Shown: positions 9,016 through 17,989, numbered from the stretch's first letter. The stretch is DNA of 64,000 bases from B46-G9 sp964548365 (GCA_964548365.1 CAZJRD010000003.1:57919-121918); one strand, 5' to 3'. The notes: generated from the sequence alone by a model not told the origin. Translations and numbers: made by a program.

Positions 9016-10485
9016 TTAGTTCACTTCCTTACGAATGTTTTTTTGCGGGATTCCCAACAGGGCCTTGGCCAGTTTGATTTTCTTCCCCAGTTCCCCTTCT
9101 CGAAAGATCATGATCCGCTGTGCCTGGGGAGAACCGGCTCCGTGCATGGATTCCACCAGGGCGGTCCCGCCCGTCATGGCCTCGATCATCCGGGCGAGCT
9201 TGACACGCTCCTCTGTGGGAATGCCTTCCACGCCGGAGAAGTATTTCTTGACCAGTTGACCCACGTCTTCACTTTCCAGGTCATACTGGCTGGGAAGTGT
9301 AGCAATGAAGCCTCCTGCTAGATCCAGGGCCAATCGGGCCACCTCGAAGTGGAGGCGGGTGACGTTTTGCTTGCAGACATTCGCCAGCATGGTGTCCACC
9401 ATGTAGGCGCCCGAAGGGGTTGCCCAGCCCTCGGCGGAACAAGCGATGGAAGAAGAGAAAAGGGTCTCCGACAGATGAATCATCTCGGTCACTTTATCCC
9501 TCACATGGGAGGCCTTGGCCGTTCCCTGGATCTGGGTCAGGTAACTCACCGCTCCGATCAAAACGTCCATGAGGCCGGTTTTACAGGCTCCGTAATTGGC
9601 TCGGTGGTGGGCTGCGAAACGGTAGACCAAGTCGCCTGTAAAATCCGTTTGACCATCCATGAAAACCCGTTCTTTGGGCACAAACACATCCTCAAAGACA
9701 ATTACGGCTTCTCCTCCCACAGCACCAAAAGAGGGTTTCCCCACGTCAATGCTTTCCTTCATATCCCGTCTGTAATCGCTGGCCTGGCGGCCGAAGATCA
9801 TGGTAACACCCGGCGCATCCACCGGGATGGCGCACACCACCGCATAATCTCTGGACCTCTCATCCATGGCTACGGTGGGCATGACCAGGATTTCGTGGGA
9901 ATTGACCGCTCCGGTCATGTGCAGTTTGGCTCCCCGGATGACGATCCCGTCATTCCTTCGTTCCACAATATGGACATACTGGTCCGGGTCCGGTTGATCC
10001 ACCGGTGCCTTGGAACGGTCCCCCTTAGGGTCTGTCATGGCTCCGACCACCATCCTGTTTTCATCCTGGATGGTGGTAAGCCATTTCTTGAAGCGCTCCA
10101 GGTAGTCAGTGTCATGTTTTTGATCCATTTCATGCAGCACCGAATAGGTGGCATTGATCCCGTCAAGACCGACGCATCGTTGGAAACAGGTTCCGGTCTT
10201 CTGCCCTAAGACCCTGAGGAGCTTCACCTTCTTGATCAGGTCCTCCACGTTTTGATGGACATGGGTAAAGCGGCTGATTTTCCGGCCTGTGATATGGGAG
10301 GTAGCCGTGGCAAGGTCCTCCAAATTCTTGTCGGAAGCCAAGGCGTAGGTCATGGCTGCGGCCCGTACATGAGGAGAGGTGGCAGGATGGCGGGTTACAT
10401 CTTCGATCTTCTTTCCCTTGTAGTAAATGACCGGGTGGAGCTTTTTCAAACTCTCGATATATTCTGCTCCATTCTTGAGTTTCAT
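9016..10485 (-). CDS. abfD: 4-hydroxybutyryl-CoA dehydratase / vinylacetyl-CoA isomerase-like (AbfD family)
   Basis: 489 aa, the size of clostridial AbfD. It belongs to the 4-hydroxyphenylacetate 3-hydroxylase/acyl-CoA dehydrogenase fold. All four residues matching the [4Fe-4S] ligands of AbfD are present: C100 and C104 (GTCFQRCVGLDG), H294 and C301 (HHRANYGACKTG). This separates it from the FADH2-dependent monooxygenases, which lack the cluster. AbfD dehydrates 4-hydroxybutyryl-CoA to crotonyl-CoA through a flavin radical and is oxygen-sensitive, fitting an anaerobe. No 4-hydroxybutyrate dehydrogenase or CoA-transferase lies next to it. A crotonase remnant follows on the other strand. A related hydroxyacyl-CoA could be the true substrate. 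Confidence 0.85.
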   Translation of the reverse strand: MKLKNGAEYIESLKKLHPVIYYKGKKIEDVTRHPATSPHVRAAAMTYALASDKNLEDLATATSHITGRKISRFTHVHQNVEDLIKKVKLLRVLGQKTGTCFQRCVGLDGINATYSVLHEMDQKHDTDYLERFKKWLTTIQDENRMVVGAMTDPKGDRSKAPVDQPDPDQYVHIVERRNDGIVIRGAKLHMTGAVNSHEILVMPTVAMDERSRDYAVVCAIPVDAPGVTMIFGRQASDYRRDMKESIDVGKPSFGAVGGEAVIVFEDVFVPKERVFMDGQTDFTGDLVYRFAAHHRANYGACKTGLMDVLIGAVSYLTQIQGTAKASHVRDKVTEMIHLSETLFSSSIACSAEGWATPSGAYMVDTMLANVCKQNVTRLHFEVARLALDLAGGFIATLPSQYDLESEDVGQLVKKYFSGVEGIPTEERVKLARMIEAMTGGTALVESMHGAGSPQAQRIMIFREGELGKKIKLAKALLGIPQKNIRKEVN

Positions 10486-10977
10486 AATGGCTCCCTTTCT
10501 TATTTCAAGTGCGTTTTTCCCTCTCGCGCAATGTCCGATGAAAAAACTTTCCTGTCAATATTGCAATACCATTAAGGGCTGAATCTGCTATTTCCCGGAG
10601 AAAATGGAGTTGATCCCAAAACAGGTCCGTTTCCATGGTCTTGTTCAAGTGCGAGCCGGCACTGCCTTTCGCTACGTTATGATGATGCTTGTAGAAAACG
10701 CCTGATTGATTCCTTGTGGATGCTTTCCGCCCTGCCCGTAACGGGACTCCCTTGACAATTGAGATCATGGTCGGAAAAAATCTGAGTTGGAGTATTTCGA
10801 TCGTGTATCATCTGTGTATTAACAAATTTGTTGGCCTATCTCAAGATCTTTCTCCGCCCTGCTTTCGGCACTCAAAGGTGAGGACGCAGAGCATCCTGAT
10901 AAAAGGTCGCACAGCGATAAAAGCCAGAATCGTATAAACAGGTTGCAAGAAAAACATTCTTTGATCAATATAACACT
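10486..10977. other. Non-coding spacer between abfD-like gene and crotonase remnant
   Basis: About 490 bp upstream of the AbfD-like gene. An 87-codon open frame on the minus strand (10505-10768) has no recognisable domain and no ribosome-binding site. The space may hold decayed sequence related to the crotonase fragment that follows, but I cannot show this. Confidence 0.4.
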
Positions 10978-11085
10978 ATGGCAAGCGAAAACCTTCCTCA
11001 AGATCCCAAAGTAATCGTCCGGCATGACGAGCACATGATGAGCATTATCCTCAATCGTCCCGAGGTTATCAACAGTTTTTCTTGA
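10978..11085 (+). pseudogene. N-terminal remnant of an enoyl-CoA hydratase (crotonase)
   Basis: A 35-codon open frame from ATG to TGA ends with RHDEHMMSIILNRPEVINSF, which matches the first beta-strands of crotonase-family proteins (typical pattern VATITLNRPEVxNA). The remaining roughly 220 residues of the family are absent, because the frame stops and the aminotransferase gene starts 45 bp later. No strong ribosome-binding site is seen. It is best read as a decayed gene fragment near the AbfD-like gene, whose product crotonyl-CoA would be a crotonase substrate. Confidence 0.6.
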
Positions 11086-11130
11086 CCCGTGTATGGGTCA
11101 TGATAGAGGACGCTGGTTAGGAGGCGATAA

Positions 11131-12312
11131 TTGAAAGAGAAAAAAGCAATAAATCAACCCGCCGTGCGAAAGGCGCTGAGGCCCTTCGGCACCACCATCT
11201 TTACTGAAATGACCGTCCTCAGTAACCGCGTGGGAGCCATCAATCTCTCCCAGGGATTCCCGGATTTTGAAGGACCGGAGGAGATCAGGAGAGCTGCTGC
11301 GGACGCTATCATGCGCGGACCAAACCAGTACTGCCCCTCCATGGGCATAACCCCCTTGCGAAAAGCCGTGGCCGGCAAGATGAAACGTTTTTATGGGGTT
11401 TCAGTGGATGCCGATGCTGAGGTTACGGTCACCGCGGGCGCGTCAGAGGCAATCGGGGCGGCGCTCCTGGGGCTGGTGGAGCCGGGAGATGAGGTAATTC
11501 TTCTGGAACCGACATACGATCTTTATCCCCCGATGGTGGCCATGGCCGGTGCAACAGCGGTTTACGTACCCCTCCAACTCCCGGGATTCAGCCTCCCCAG
11601 AGAAGGCCTTCAAAAGGCATTCACCCCCAGGACAAAGGCCATCATCATTAATAATCCGCTCAACCCCACCGGCAAGGTCTTTACAAAGGAGGAACTTGCA
11701 TTCATAGCTGAGCTCTGTGGACGCTTTCATACCATTGCCATCGGGGACGAAGTCTATGAACACCTCGTCTACGACGGAAGAAAACACACAACGCTCCTCC
11801 AGATCCCAGCCTTCAAGGAAAGGGCCATCGTGATCTCATCCACGGCCAAGACATTTTCCATGACGGGGTGGAAGGTGGGATATGCCGTTGCCTGTCGGAG
11901 ACTTACCGAGGCGGTCAGGATGAGCCATCAGTTCATTACCTTCTGCACCCCTTCCGCGCTGCAGGAGGCCATGGCACAGGCAATCAGCATGGAAGACGCA
12001 TACTATCAGGGATTTCTCGAGCGTTACACCGCAAAACGAGACCTCCTTTGCCGCGCCCTGGGAGACATGGGATTCGACGTCCTGTGGCCCGAGGGGACGT
12101 ACTACACCGCCGTAGACATAGCGGACCTGGAATTTGACGATGATCTGGCGTTTTGCCGGCACCTTACCAGCGAGGTGGGGGTTGCCGCCATCCCCACCTC
12201 TTTTTTCTGGCATCAACGCCGGGACGGACGGAATCTTGTGCGGTTCTGCTTCTGCAAGAGGGATAAGACCTTAGAGATGGCTGTAGAACGATTAGCAAAG
12301 TGGAGATCATGA
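11131..12312 (+). CDS. Class I/II PLP-dependent aminotransferase
   Basis: 393 aa with a TTG start preceded by AGGAGG at good spacing. It is a fold-type I aminotransferase: INLSQGFPDFEGPEE near the N-terminus, a cofactor-binding stretch (TAGASEAIG), the NNPLNPTGK motif (174-182), D206 in IGDEVYEHLVYDG, and the PLP-binding lysine K240 in SSTAKTFSMTGWKVGYA. The SQGFPDF opening and overall pattern resemble the kynurenine/methionine-aminotransferase branch (YbdL-like), which uses bulky or sulfur amino acids with 2-oxo acids. The exact amino acid cannot be fixed. It is followed immediately by a repeat and the convergent serine acetyltransferase gene. Confidence 0.88.
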   Translation: MKEKKAINQPAVRKALRPFGTTIFTEMTVLSNRVGAINLSQGFPDFEGPEEIRRAAADAIMRGPNQYCPSMGITPLRKAVAGKMKRFYGVSVDADAEVTVTAGASEAIGAALLGLVEPGDEVILLEPTYDLYPPMVAMAGATAVYVPLQLPGFSLPREGLQKAFTPRTKAIIINNPLNPTGKVFTKEELAFIAELCGRFHTIAIGDEVYEHLVYDGRKHTTLLQIPAFKERAIVISSTAKTFSMTGWKVGYAVACRRLTEAVRMSHQFITFCTPSALQEAMAQAISMEDAYYQGFLERYTAKRDLLCRALGDMGFDVLWPEGTYYTAVDIADLEFDDDLAFCRHLTSEVGVAAIPTSFFWHQRRDGRNLVRFCFCKRDKTLEMAVERLAKWRS

Positions 12313-12482
12313 GAGCCAATTTCAAATTGCCCCCTTTTGCCCGATCTCTGCGTCAGACAAAAATTTCAATCCTCGAAATATCCGTGTAATATTCCTGTGG
12401 TTAAGATTTTCGCCTTCTCCCGCTCAAAGTCCGGGATCTTTGACTTGACCTCGAACAAAATTGAACAATTTGAAATTGGCTC
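12313..12482. repeat. 170-bp element with perfect 17-bp terminal inverted repeats
   Basis: GAGCCAATTTCAAATTG (12313-12329) is exactly mirrored by CAATTTGAAATTGGCTC (12466-12482). The element begins at the base after the aminotransferase stop and ends 13 bp before the serine acetyltransferase stop. The core (TTTTGCCCGAT, AATCCTCGAAATA, ATTCCTGTGGT, TTTTCGC) is shared with 54062-54230 and, inverted, with 28999-29062. It may also fold as a bidirectional terminator for the two convergent genes. Confidence 0.8.
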
Positions 12483-12495
12483 GTAAGAATTCAGT

Positions 12496-13452
12496 TTAGC
12501 CGGATTTCTCCCGGTAGACGAGTTCAGGTTTTTTCAGGAACACCTTGGTATCCGACGGCACTGATTCGGTAATCCAGACATTGCCGCCAATGACCGACCG
12601 CGCACCGATCACCGTATCACCCCCCAGGATCGTGGCGCCCGAGTAAATGACCACATCATCTTCAATGGTCGGATGACGCTTCACTGTCCGCAAACTTTCC
12701 ATGGCGTCCCTCGGAAGAGAAAGCGCCCCCAGGGTTACCCCCTGATAGATCCTTACCCGCTTCCCGATCACCGAGGTCTCCCCGATGACAACCCCTGTCC
12801 CGTGATCGATAAAAAAACACTCTCCAATATGGGCGCTGGGGTGAATGTCGATGCCCGTGCGGCTATGCGCATACTCCGTCATGATGCGCGGGATGAGCGG
12901 GACATCCAGGTGATACAGTCGGTGCGCGATCCGGTACACGGTCACGGCAAAGACCCCCGGATAACTGAAAATTACCTCATCGTATCCCTTGGCAGCCGGA
13001 TCTCCCTCGTGCGCCGCAACCACGTCTTTTGCCAGGACCTTCCTCAGCTTTGGCATCTCCTCCAGGAAGGCTATGGCGATTTCATGCCCCTTTTCGGTGC
13101 AGTGGGTACAGGGTTGATTATAGCGCAGGCACTCATGACGAATTGAGAGGGTAATCTGTTCGGCCAGGGCCTCAAAAAACGAGGTGGCTTCCTGCCCAAA
13201 GTAGTAGCCCAAATTCACGTTGTCCACTCGTGTGTGCAGGAAATATCCCGGGTAGAGGATATGCATGGCCTTTGTGATGAGAGCGACGATGGACTCTCTT
13301 GAAGGAATCGGCTCGGGGCTCACATGATCGAAGCATTCCGGATCTTCGCACGAAAGGACGAGTTTCTCGACGACCCCAGGGATCTTCGCACGATACTGTT
13401 CGGTTTCAGAAAGATCGATCCGGCACTGGTCTTCCGTCACTACAGAGTCCAT
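12496..13452 (-). CDS. cysE: Serine O-acetyltransferase (EpsC/CysE type)
   Basis: 318 aa. The ATG is chosen over an upstream TTG because GGTGAGGAG precedes it by six bases. A helical N-terminal part of about 180 residues is followed by the left-handed beta-helix hexapeptide region (IDIHPSAHIGECFFIDHGTG, then GETSVIGKRVRIYQGVTLG). The histidine of FIDHGTG and the D of ID-IHP match the catalytic pair of the family. The enzyme makes O-acetylserine from serine and acetyl-CoA for cysteine synthesis. It lies downstream of nifU-nifS, which use cysteine as sulfur donor, although a 500-bp repeat-containing gap separates them. The C-terminal tail is shorter than in E. coli CysE. Confidence 0.9.
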   Translation of the reverse strand: MDSVVTEDQCRIDLSETEQYRAKIPGVVEKLVLSCEDPECFDHVSPEPIPSRESIVALITKAMHILYPGYFLHTRVDNVNLGYYFGQEATSFFEALAEQITLSIRHECLRYNQPCTHCTEKGHEIAIAFLEEMPKLRKVLAKDVVAAHEGDPAAKGYDEVIFSYPGVFAVTVYRIAHRLYHLDVPLIPRIMTEYAHSRTGIDIHPSAHIGECFFIDHGTGVVIGETSVIGKRVRIYQGVTLGALSLPRDAMESLRTVKRHPTIEDDVVIYSGATILGGDTVIGARSVIGGNVWITESVPSDTKVFLKKPELVYREKSG

Positions 13453-13552
13453 TGTCTTCTCCTCACCCAATCATTTCCGTGTGCCTTGCATTCCCAAATA
13501 CGATGACGTAATTCTTCAGCCTTCATCTCTTTGCTATAGAGAGACCGCTTTT

Positions 13553-13676
13553 ACCACAGAGTCACAGAGGTCACGGAGGAAGTCTTTTTTCACTTGCCGG
13601 CAGATACCGGCAAGTGAAAAGGATCAGCATTCCCTTTCCGGGAGGCACGTCCTCTGTGCTCTTTTTGTCTCAGTGG
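13553..13676. repeat. CACAGAG-type element with 14-bp perfect hairpin
   Basis: CCACAGAGTCACAGAGG at the left is mirrored imperfectly by CCTCTGTG-N-CTC...CAGTGG at the right. Inside is a perfect hairpin with arms TTTTCACTTGCCGG (13587-13600) and CCGGCAAGTGAAAA (13607-13620). The remaining space up to 13980 shows no gene. Related elements lie at 42780, 49655 and 62046. Confidence 0.75.
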
Positions 13677-13980
13677 AGAACAAATCGCAGATAGAATACG
13701 CTATCGTAATTATGAAAAACATTATTTTAACAAGGAGCACGGGGATCTTTTTGCAGGCACGAAATCTTTTCTTTGCTGGGGAGACGACTCCCTCAGAGGC
13801 TAGGGCGTGCCGGCGTTTTTGCACCGCTTTAGCCATACAATCCAAATGTCTGAAGGACTTGATAACGCCACCGGCCGTTTTGCTGAGCACCTCTCTTTGC
13901 GACCAGTAGGCCCCTCGTCTCGTCCTCGCAAAAAGATTGCTGTGGTCCTTCTCTCCTCCCTTACGCCCTACCCCTCATTC

Positions 13981-15168
13981 TCACGTTCCTGTGGCACAAG
14001 CTCCTTCCTCTGGCTTCCAGAAGGGAGACAGTTCCCGCAGTGTTTCGATGATGGGCGGGACCTTCTCGATCACAAAATCCACTTCCTCTTCCGTATTGTA
14101 GATACTGAGGCTGAAGCGTATGGACCCGTGCGCCATGGTAAACGGCACCCCCATGGCCCGAAGGACGTGGGACGGTTGAAGGGACCCGGACGTACAGGCC
14201 GACCCGGATGATGCACAGATACCGAATTCATCCATGAGCAGGAGGATGGCCTCTCCCTCCACCGATTCAAAGCTGATGTTGCTCGTATTGGGAAGGCGTT
14301 CCGCTTCGCCACCGTTGACCCGGCTCCTCGACACCTTCGCCAGAATTTCTTGTTCCAGCTTGTCCCTGAGGTCCTTGACTCTTGTATTCTCGTCATTCAT
14401 ACGTTTTCCCGCCAGTTCACAGGCTTTGCCGACGGCGACGATACTCGCCGCATTTTCCGTACCTCCGCGGCGACCCCGCTCCTGGTGTCCTCCGATCAGA
14501 AAAGGCGCATATTTGGTCCCCTTGCGCACATAGAGAACCCCTACTCCCTTGGGCGCATGGAGCTTATGCCCGGAGATGGAGAGCATATCGATGGCACTGT
14601 TCCTGAGATCAATGGGGATCTTTCCCACTGCCTGCACCGCGTCCGTATGGAACAGGATGCCCCGGGATCTGGCCATTTGTGCTGCCTCTTCCACCGGAAA
14701 AATGACGCCCGTTTCATTATTCGCCCACATGAGACTCACGATAGCCGTATCCTGGGTGAGACTCTCTTTGTATTGATCCATGTCCAGTCGTCCCTCCCGG
14801 TCCACCGGGATCTCGGCCACCCTGTAGCCGTTTTTTGCGAGGTGGCCACACAGGACCTTGACGGCCGGATGTTCGACGCGGGTGGTGACAATGTGGTTTT
14901 TTCCTTCCTGGGTTTGCAGTGCGGACATGATGGCGGTGTTGTCACTCTCGGAGCCACAGCTGGTGAAAATAATCTCGTCCGGCGAATCCGCGCCGAGCAG
15001 ATCGGCTACTTGTTCCCTGGCGTCACGAATCCGATGTGCAACTTGGCCACCGAACGTGTGAGCACTGCTGGGGTTTCCGTAAAGGTCGTGAAAATAAGGC
15101 AGCATGGCCTCCAGGACTTCCGGTGCCACCTGTGTCGTGGCATTGTTATCCATATATACCGTTGTCAT
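13981..15168 (-). CDS. nifS: Cysteine desulfurase (NifS/IscS family)
   Basis: 395 aa. It opens with the NifS signature VYMDNNATTQVAPEVLEAM. The PLP lysine is K202 (SGHKLHAPKG) and the persulfide-carrying cysteine is C325 in SSGSACTSGS, the NifS/IscS-type loop (class I). It removes sulfur from cysteine and delivers it to the NifU scaffold encoded upstream; the start overlaps the nifU stop by four bases (ATGA), so the pair is co-translated. No nitrogenase genes are visible, so this is best taken as the general Fe-S assembly system, suiting the many Fe-S proteins in this window. Confidence 0.95.
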   Translation of the reverse strand: MTTVYMDNNATTQVAPEVLEAMLPYFHDLYGNPSSAHTFGGQVAHRIRDAREQVADLLGADSPDEIIFTSCGSESDNTAIMSALQTQEGKNHIVTTRVEHPAVKVLCGHLAKNGYRVAEIPVDREGRLDMDQYKESLTQDTAIVSLMWANNETGVIFPVEEAAQMARSRGILFHTDAVQAVGKIPIDLRNSAIDMLSISGHKLHAPKGVGVLYVRKGTKYAPFLIGGHQERGRRGGTENAASIVAVGKACELAGKRMNDENTRVKDLRDKLEQEILAKVSRSRVNGGEAERLPNTSNISFESVEGEAILLLMDEFGICASSGSACTSGSLQPSHVLRAMGVPFTMAHGSIRFSLSIYNTEEEVDFVIEKVPPIIETLRELSPFWKPEEGACATGT

Positions 15169-15989
15169 TCTTTCACCTCCTCTACCACCAGCTCCGGTGA
15201 TACAAACTCATGCAGCTTCGCCTCGACGAGGCTTTTCAGCGTTATCTCCGAAGCCCTGCAAGTGGCACAGGCCCCCCTTGTGGCGACAAGAACACGATTC
15301 CCAACCACATCGATCAGTTCCACATCTCCCCCATCCTGCTGTAGAGACGGCCGGATTTCGCTCTCAATGGTCTCTTCGATCATCTTTATTTTCTTGATAT
15401 TAGACAATTTCGGACGGGCAACCGGTCTTTCCTCATCGCGGACTTTGGCTATGATCTCCCGGATGGTGTCATGACAGCTCTCGCACCCGCCACCGGCCTT
15501 GGTATAATCAGTAACCTCCTCCACCGTGGTAAGGTTGTTCTCCCGCACCGCCCGTTCGATCTCCAGGTCGGTAACCCCGAAACACTCGCAGACGATCTCC
15601 CCTTCCTGCTCTTTTACGGTTTCCCCTTTATAGTTGGCGAGTGCCGCTTCCAGGGCCTGGCGGCCGAGCACAGAACAATGCATTTTCTCCTTTGGGAGCC
15701 CACCTAAGAAATCGGCAATGTCCTGGTTGCTGATCTTTTCAGCCTCCTTCAGACTCTTTCCCTTGATCATCTCGGTCAAGGCGGATGCGGAAGCAATCGC
15801 ACTTGCACACCCGAAGGTCTGAAATTTCGCATCTTCAATTTCCCCCTTTTCATCTACCTTCAGCGTCAGCTTCAGGGCGTCTCCACAGGCCATGGAGCCC
15901 ACTTCTCCTACTGCATTGGCATCTTTCACTTCACCCGCATTCCGGGGTTTCAGAAAATGCTCTTTGACTTTATCCGTATAATCCCACAT
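15165..15989 (-). CDS. nifU: NifU-type Fe-S cluster scaffold, three-domain
   Basis: 274 aa. The second ATG (MWDYTDKV) is chosen: GGGAGG stands seven bases before it, and this is the usual NifU N-terminus. Domain order is an IscU-like scaffold with C35, C61 and C105, a central [2Fe-2S] ferredoxin-like domain with C134, C136, C169 and C172, and a C-terminal Nfu domain with C241-x2-C244. All scaffold cysteines are present, so it should be functional. It assembles transient clusters with sulfur from the overlapping nifS product. It heads the two-gene unit. Confidence 0.95.
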   Translation of the reverse strand: MWDYTDKVKEHFLKPRNAGEVKDANAVGEVGSMACGDALKLTLKVDEKGEIEDAKFQTFGCASAIASASALTEMIKGKSLKEAEKISNQDIADFLGGLPKEKMHCSVLGRQALEAALANYKGETVKEQEGEIVCECFGVTDLEIERAVRENNLTTVEEVTDYTKAGGGCESCHDTIREIIAKVRDEERPVARPKLSNIKKIKMIEETIESEIRPSLQQDGGDVELIDVVGNRVLVATRGACATCRASEITLKSLVEAKLHEFVSPELVVEEVKE

Positions 15990-16118
15990 GGTCATTCCTC
16001 CCTTTCTTAGGGAACGAGAAGCAGTGGCCCGCTCTCGTTCTTCATTCTCAAAATCTAAGCCTGTCAGATGCCGGTGTCAAGGGTGAATAGGTCAGAATGT
16101 CAAGAGACATGCCTTATG

Positions 16119-16523
16119 CTACTTCATCAGCGAGAAGGTCAATGCGTGGGCATCCCCGATGGAGTAGATATCACCTTTCATAAGCCGGGACCCCAGGCGT
16201 ACTTCCTTGCCCATGAGATCCATTGTGGCCTGATCAGGGTCCAGGTCAAGGAGATTCCCGATCACATAGGGGCCCTCGTCAAGTTCCACCATGGCGACAA
16301 TATAAGGTGGCGCCTTCCCCTCGGGCGCAACCCGAACCACTGTAAAGGTCCGCACCTGTCCCTTTCCTGAAAGTGAAACAGGACTCATTTCCGAACCGCT
16401 GCACTCGCGACACACGGCCATGGGCGGAAAGGTAACGGATCCACAGGCCTTGCACTGCAGAGCCAGAAACTCTCCCCGCGCAAGGCCCTCCTCATATTTC
16501 TGGTAGGTTATGGGATATTCCAT
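16119..16523 (-). CDS. DUF35 zinc-ribbon/OB-fold protein, thiolase partner
   Basis: 134 aa. An N-terminal rubredoxin-like zinc ribbon (C24 and C27 in CKAC, C39 and C42 in CREC) is followed by an OB-fold acyl-CoA-binding part with the GKGQVRTFTVVRVAP segment. In known cases DUF35 proteins bind tightly to thiolases and help channel acyl-CoA, as in archaeal HMG-CoA synthase/thiolase complexes and the BbsA-BbsB pair of toluene degradation. The gene sits two bases after the thiolase gene, so the two products very probably form one complex. It has no catalytic residues of its own. Confidence 0.88.
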   Translation of the reverse strand: MEYPITYQKYEEGLARGEFLALQCKACGSVTFPPMAVCRECSGSEMSPVSLSGKGQVRTFTVVRVAPEGKAPPYIVAMVELDEGPYVIGNLLDLDPDQATMDLMGKEVRLGSRLMKGDIYSIGDAHALTFSLMK

Positions 16524-16525
16524 GT

Positions 16526-17692
16526 TCAGCTCCTCAATATGATGTTACAGACTGTTCCGAGATCACCACCCAGGGTGTCCACAAGCCCTACACGCGCCCC
16601 TTCCACCTGGCGCGCACCGCTCTCCCCCCTGAGTTGCTCCACGATCTCGGTCACCTGGGCGGCCCCCGTGGCGCCGATGGGATGTCCCTTGGCCTTGAGT
16701 CCGCCTGATGGATTCACCACCACCTTTCCCCCCAAACGGGTTTCACCCCTGGAAGCAGCATCATACCCCTTGCCGAATTCATAAAATCCGAAGCTTTCAA
16801 TAGCCAGGATTTCGGCAATGGTAAAACAATCGTGGAGTTCCGCCACATCCACTTCATCGGGGCCGATACCGGCCTGGGTATACGCCTGGTGAATAGATTC
16901 TTCCCTGGCCCTGACCCGTGTTATGTCCCGCTGGAGATACAAAGGTCCGCAGGAGGCCTGGCCCATACCCGCGACAAAAATTGGTTTCTCCACCAGATCC
17001 TTTGCCTTATTCGCCTCTGCAATCACTACTGCTGCAGCCCCGTCCGAGAACGGGCAACAATCGAAGAGCTGCAAGGGGTCCGCCACCATCATGCTCCCGA
17101 GCACCGTATCGACGTTGATCTCTTTCTGAAAATGGGCCTTTGGGTTCATGGCTCCATGATAATGATTCTTCACAGCAACCTCCGCCATGCCCATTTTCAG
17201 GACAGAAAGGTCAACCTTGTATTTGTCCGCGTACATGTGGGCCGCCATGGCAAACACCCCCGGGAAAGTAATCCCGGCGTTTGACTCGTGCTGGGCCTGG
17301 GACGCCATGGCAAAGGTCCGAGTGGCAAGGGGAGTGCCCATTTTTGCCGCCCGCTCCGTGCCCCCTGCGATGACGATGTCATACACCCCGGCCGCCACCA
17401 GCAGGGCCGCATGACGTATGGCCACTGTAGCAGTAGCACAGGCCGATTCAAACCGGGTGGCCGGCGCGGATACCGGCAGTCCCAGTTCTGAATGGGCAAA
17501 GGGGGCCATGTGAAGCTGACCTTCTTCAAAAGCGCCGAGGCAATTCCCGAAAAAGAGGGCCCCCATATCCTTTGGTGCGAGGTTTGACTTCTGGATTGCC
17601 TCAATCCCCACCTCGGCAAACATCTCCAGGTTGGTCTTCTCTGAGATACCGAACCTGGTCATGGCAACGCCCAGTATGGCTACTTCTCGCAT
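16526..17692 (-). CDS. Thiolase-family acyltransferase, DUF35-dependent type
   Basis: 388 aa. The acyl-accepting cysteine is C85 (FESACATATVAIRHA) and the histidine of KGHPIGATG is present near the C-terminus. The second thiolase cysteine is not found where expected (the segment reads VDTLGGDLGTVC), a trait of SCP-x-like thiolases that work with a DUF35 partner. It would cleave or form a 3-oxoacyl-CoA. With the DUF35 protein and the SDR upstream (17990-18757) it could make the last two steps of a beta-oxidation-like route. The BbsAB pair is one known parallel. Substrate not assignable. Confidence 0.85.
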   Translation of the reverse strand: MREVAILGVAMTRFGISEKTNLEMFAEVGIEAIQKSNLAPKDMGALFFGNCLGAFEEGQLHMAPFAHSELGLPVSAPATRFESACATATVAIRHAALLVAAGVYDIVIAGGTERAAKMGTPLATRTFAMASQAQHESNAGITFPGVFAMAAHMYADKYKVDLSVLKMGMAEVAVKNHYHGAMNPKAHFQKEINVDTVLGSMMVADPLQLFDCCPFSDGAAAVVIAEANKAKDLVEKPIFVAGMGQASCGPLYLQRDITRVRAREESIHQAYTQAGIGPDEVDVAELHDCFTIAEILAIESFGFYEFGKGYDAASRGETRLGGKVVVNPSGGLKAKGHPIGATGAAQVTEIVEQLRGESGARQVEGARVGLVDTLGGDLGTVCNIILRS

Positions 17693-17740
17693 CGCTCATT
17701 CCTCCTAATTTGATTCCTCATTACGTTGGCATATTGAGAA

Positions 17741-17909
17741 GTTGCCGGCAGGAAACCGGCATATTCCCTCTGCTACGTTCACTTCGCCCTCCATGGCTCC
17801 GCTCACTGCGGATGCCGGCCCTTCCGCTGTCCTGCTCCAGGGCCGACATGACGCCGCTCCGGGAACATCCCGCTCCCCTGCCTTCCCGGAAAACCTCATT
17901 GCCGGCAGC
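17741..17909. repeat. Dispersed palindromic repeat, family A, copy 1
   Basis: The shared core runs from GGCATATTCC to GGGAACATCCC. A central stem ATGCCGGCCCT/AGGGCCGACAT differs from those of the copies at 34980 and 53364 by changes on both arms. The ends carry TTGCCGGCAG. It fills the gap between the thiolase and SDR genes, and no coding potential is seen. Confidence 0.75.
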
Positions 17910-17989
17910 GTTTTTATACGCGAACATAGTACGAATCAATGGAACCAGTGTAAACCGTGCAACTGAATTAATTATAAGGCTTTTGTCCT

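Noticed and set aside
10505..10768. 87-codon minus-strand frame upstream of the AbfD-like gene
   Set aside because: No domain, no ribosome-binding site and no coupling to neighbours; kept only as possible decayed sequence.
13624..13890. 88-codon minus-strand frame between cysE and nifS
   Set aside because: Runs through the CACAGAG repeat and shows no known domain.
13981..15989. Nitrogen-fixation locus suggested by the nifU and nifS names
   Set aside because: No nifHDK or other nitrogenase genes are present; these proteins commonly serve general Fe-S assembly in anaerobes.
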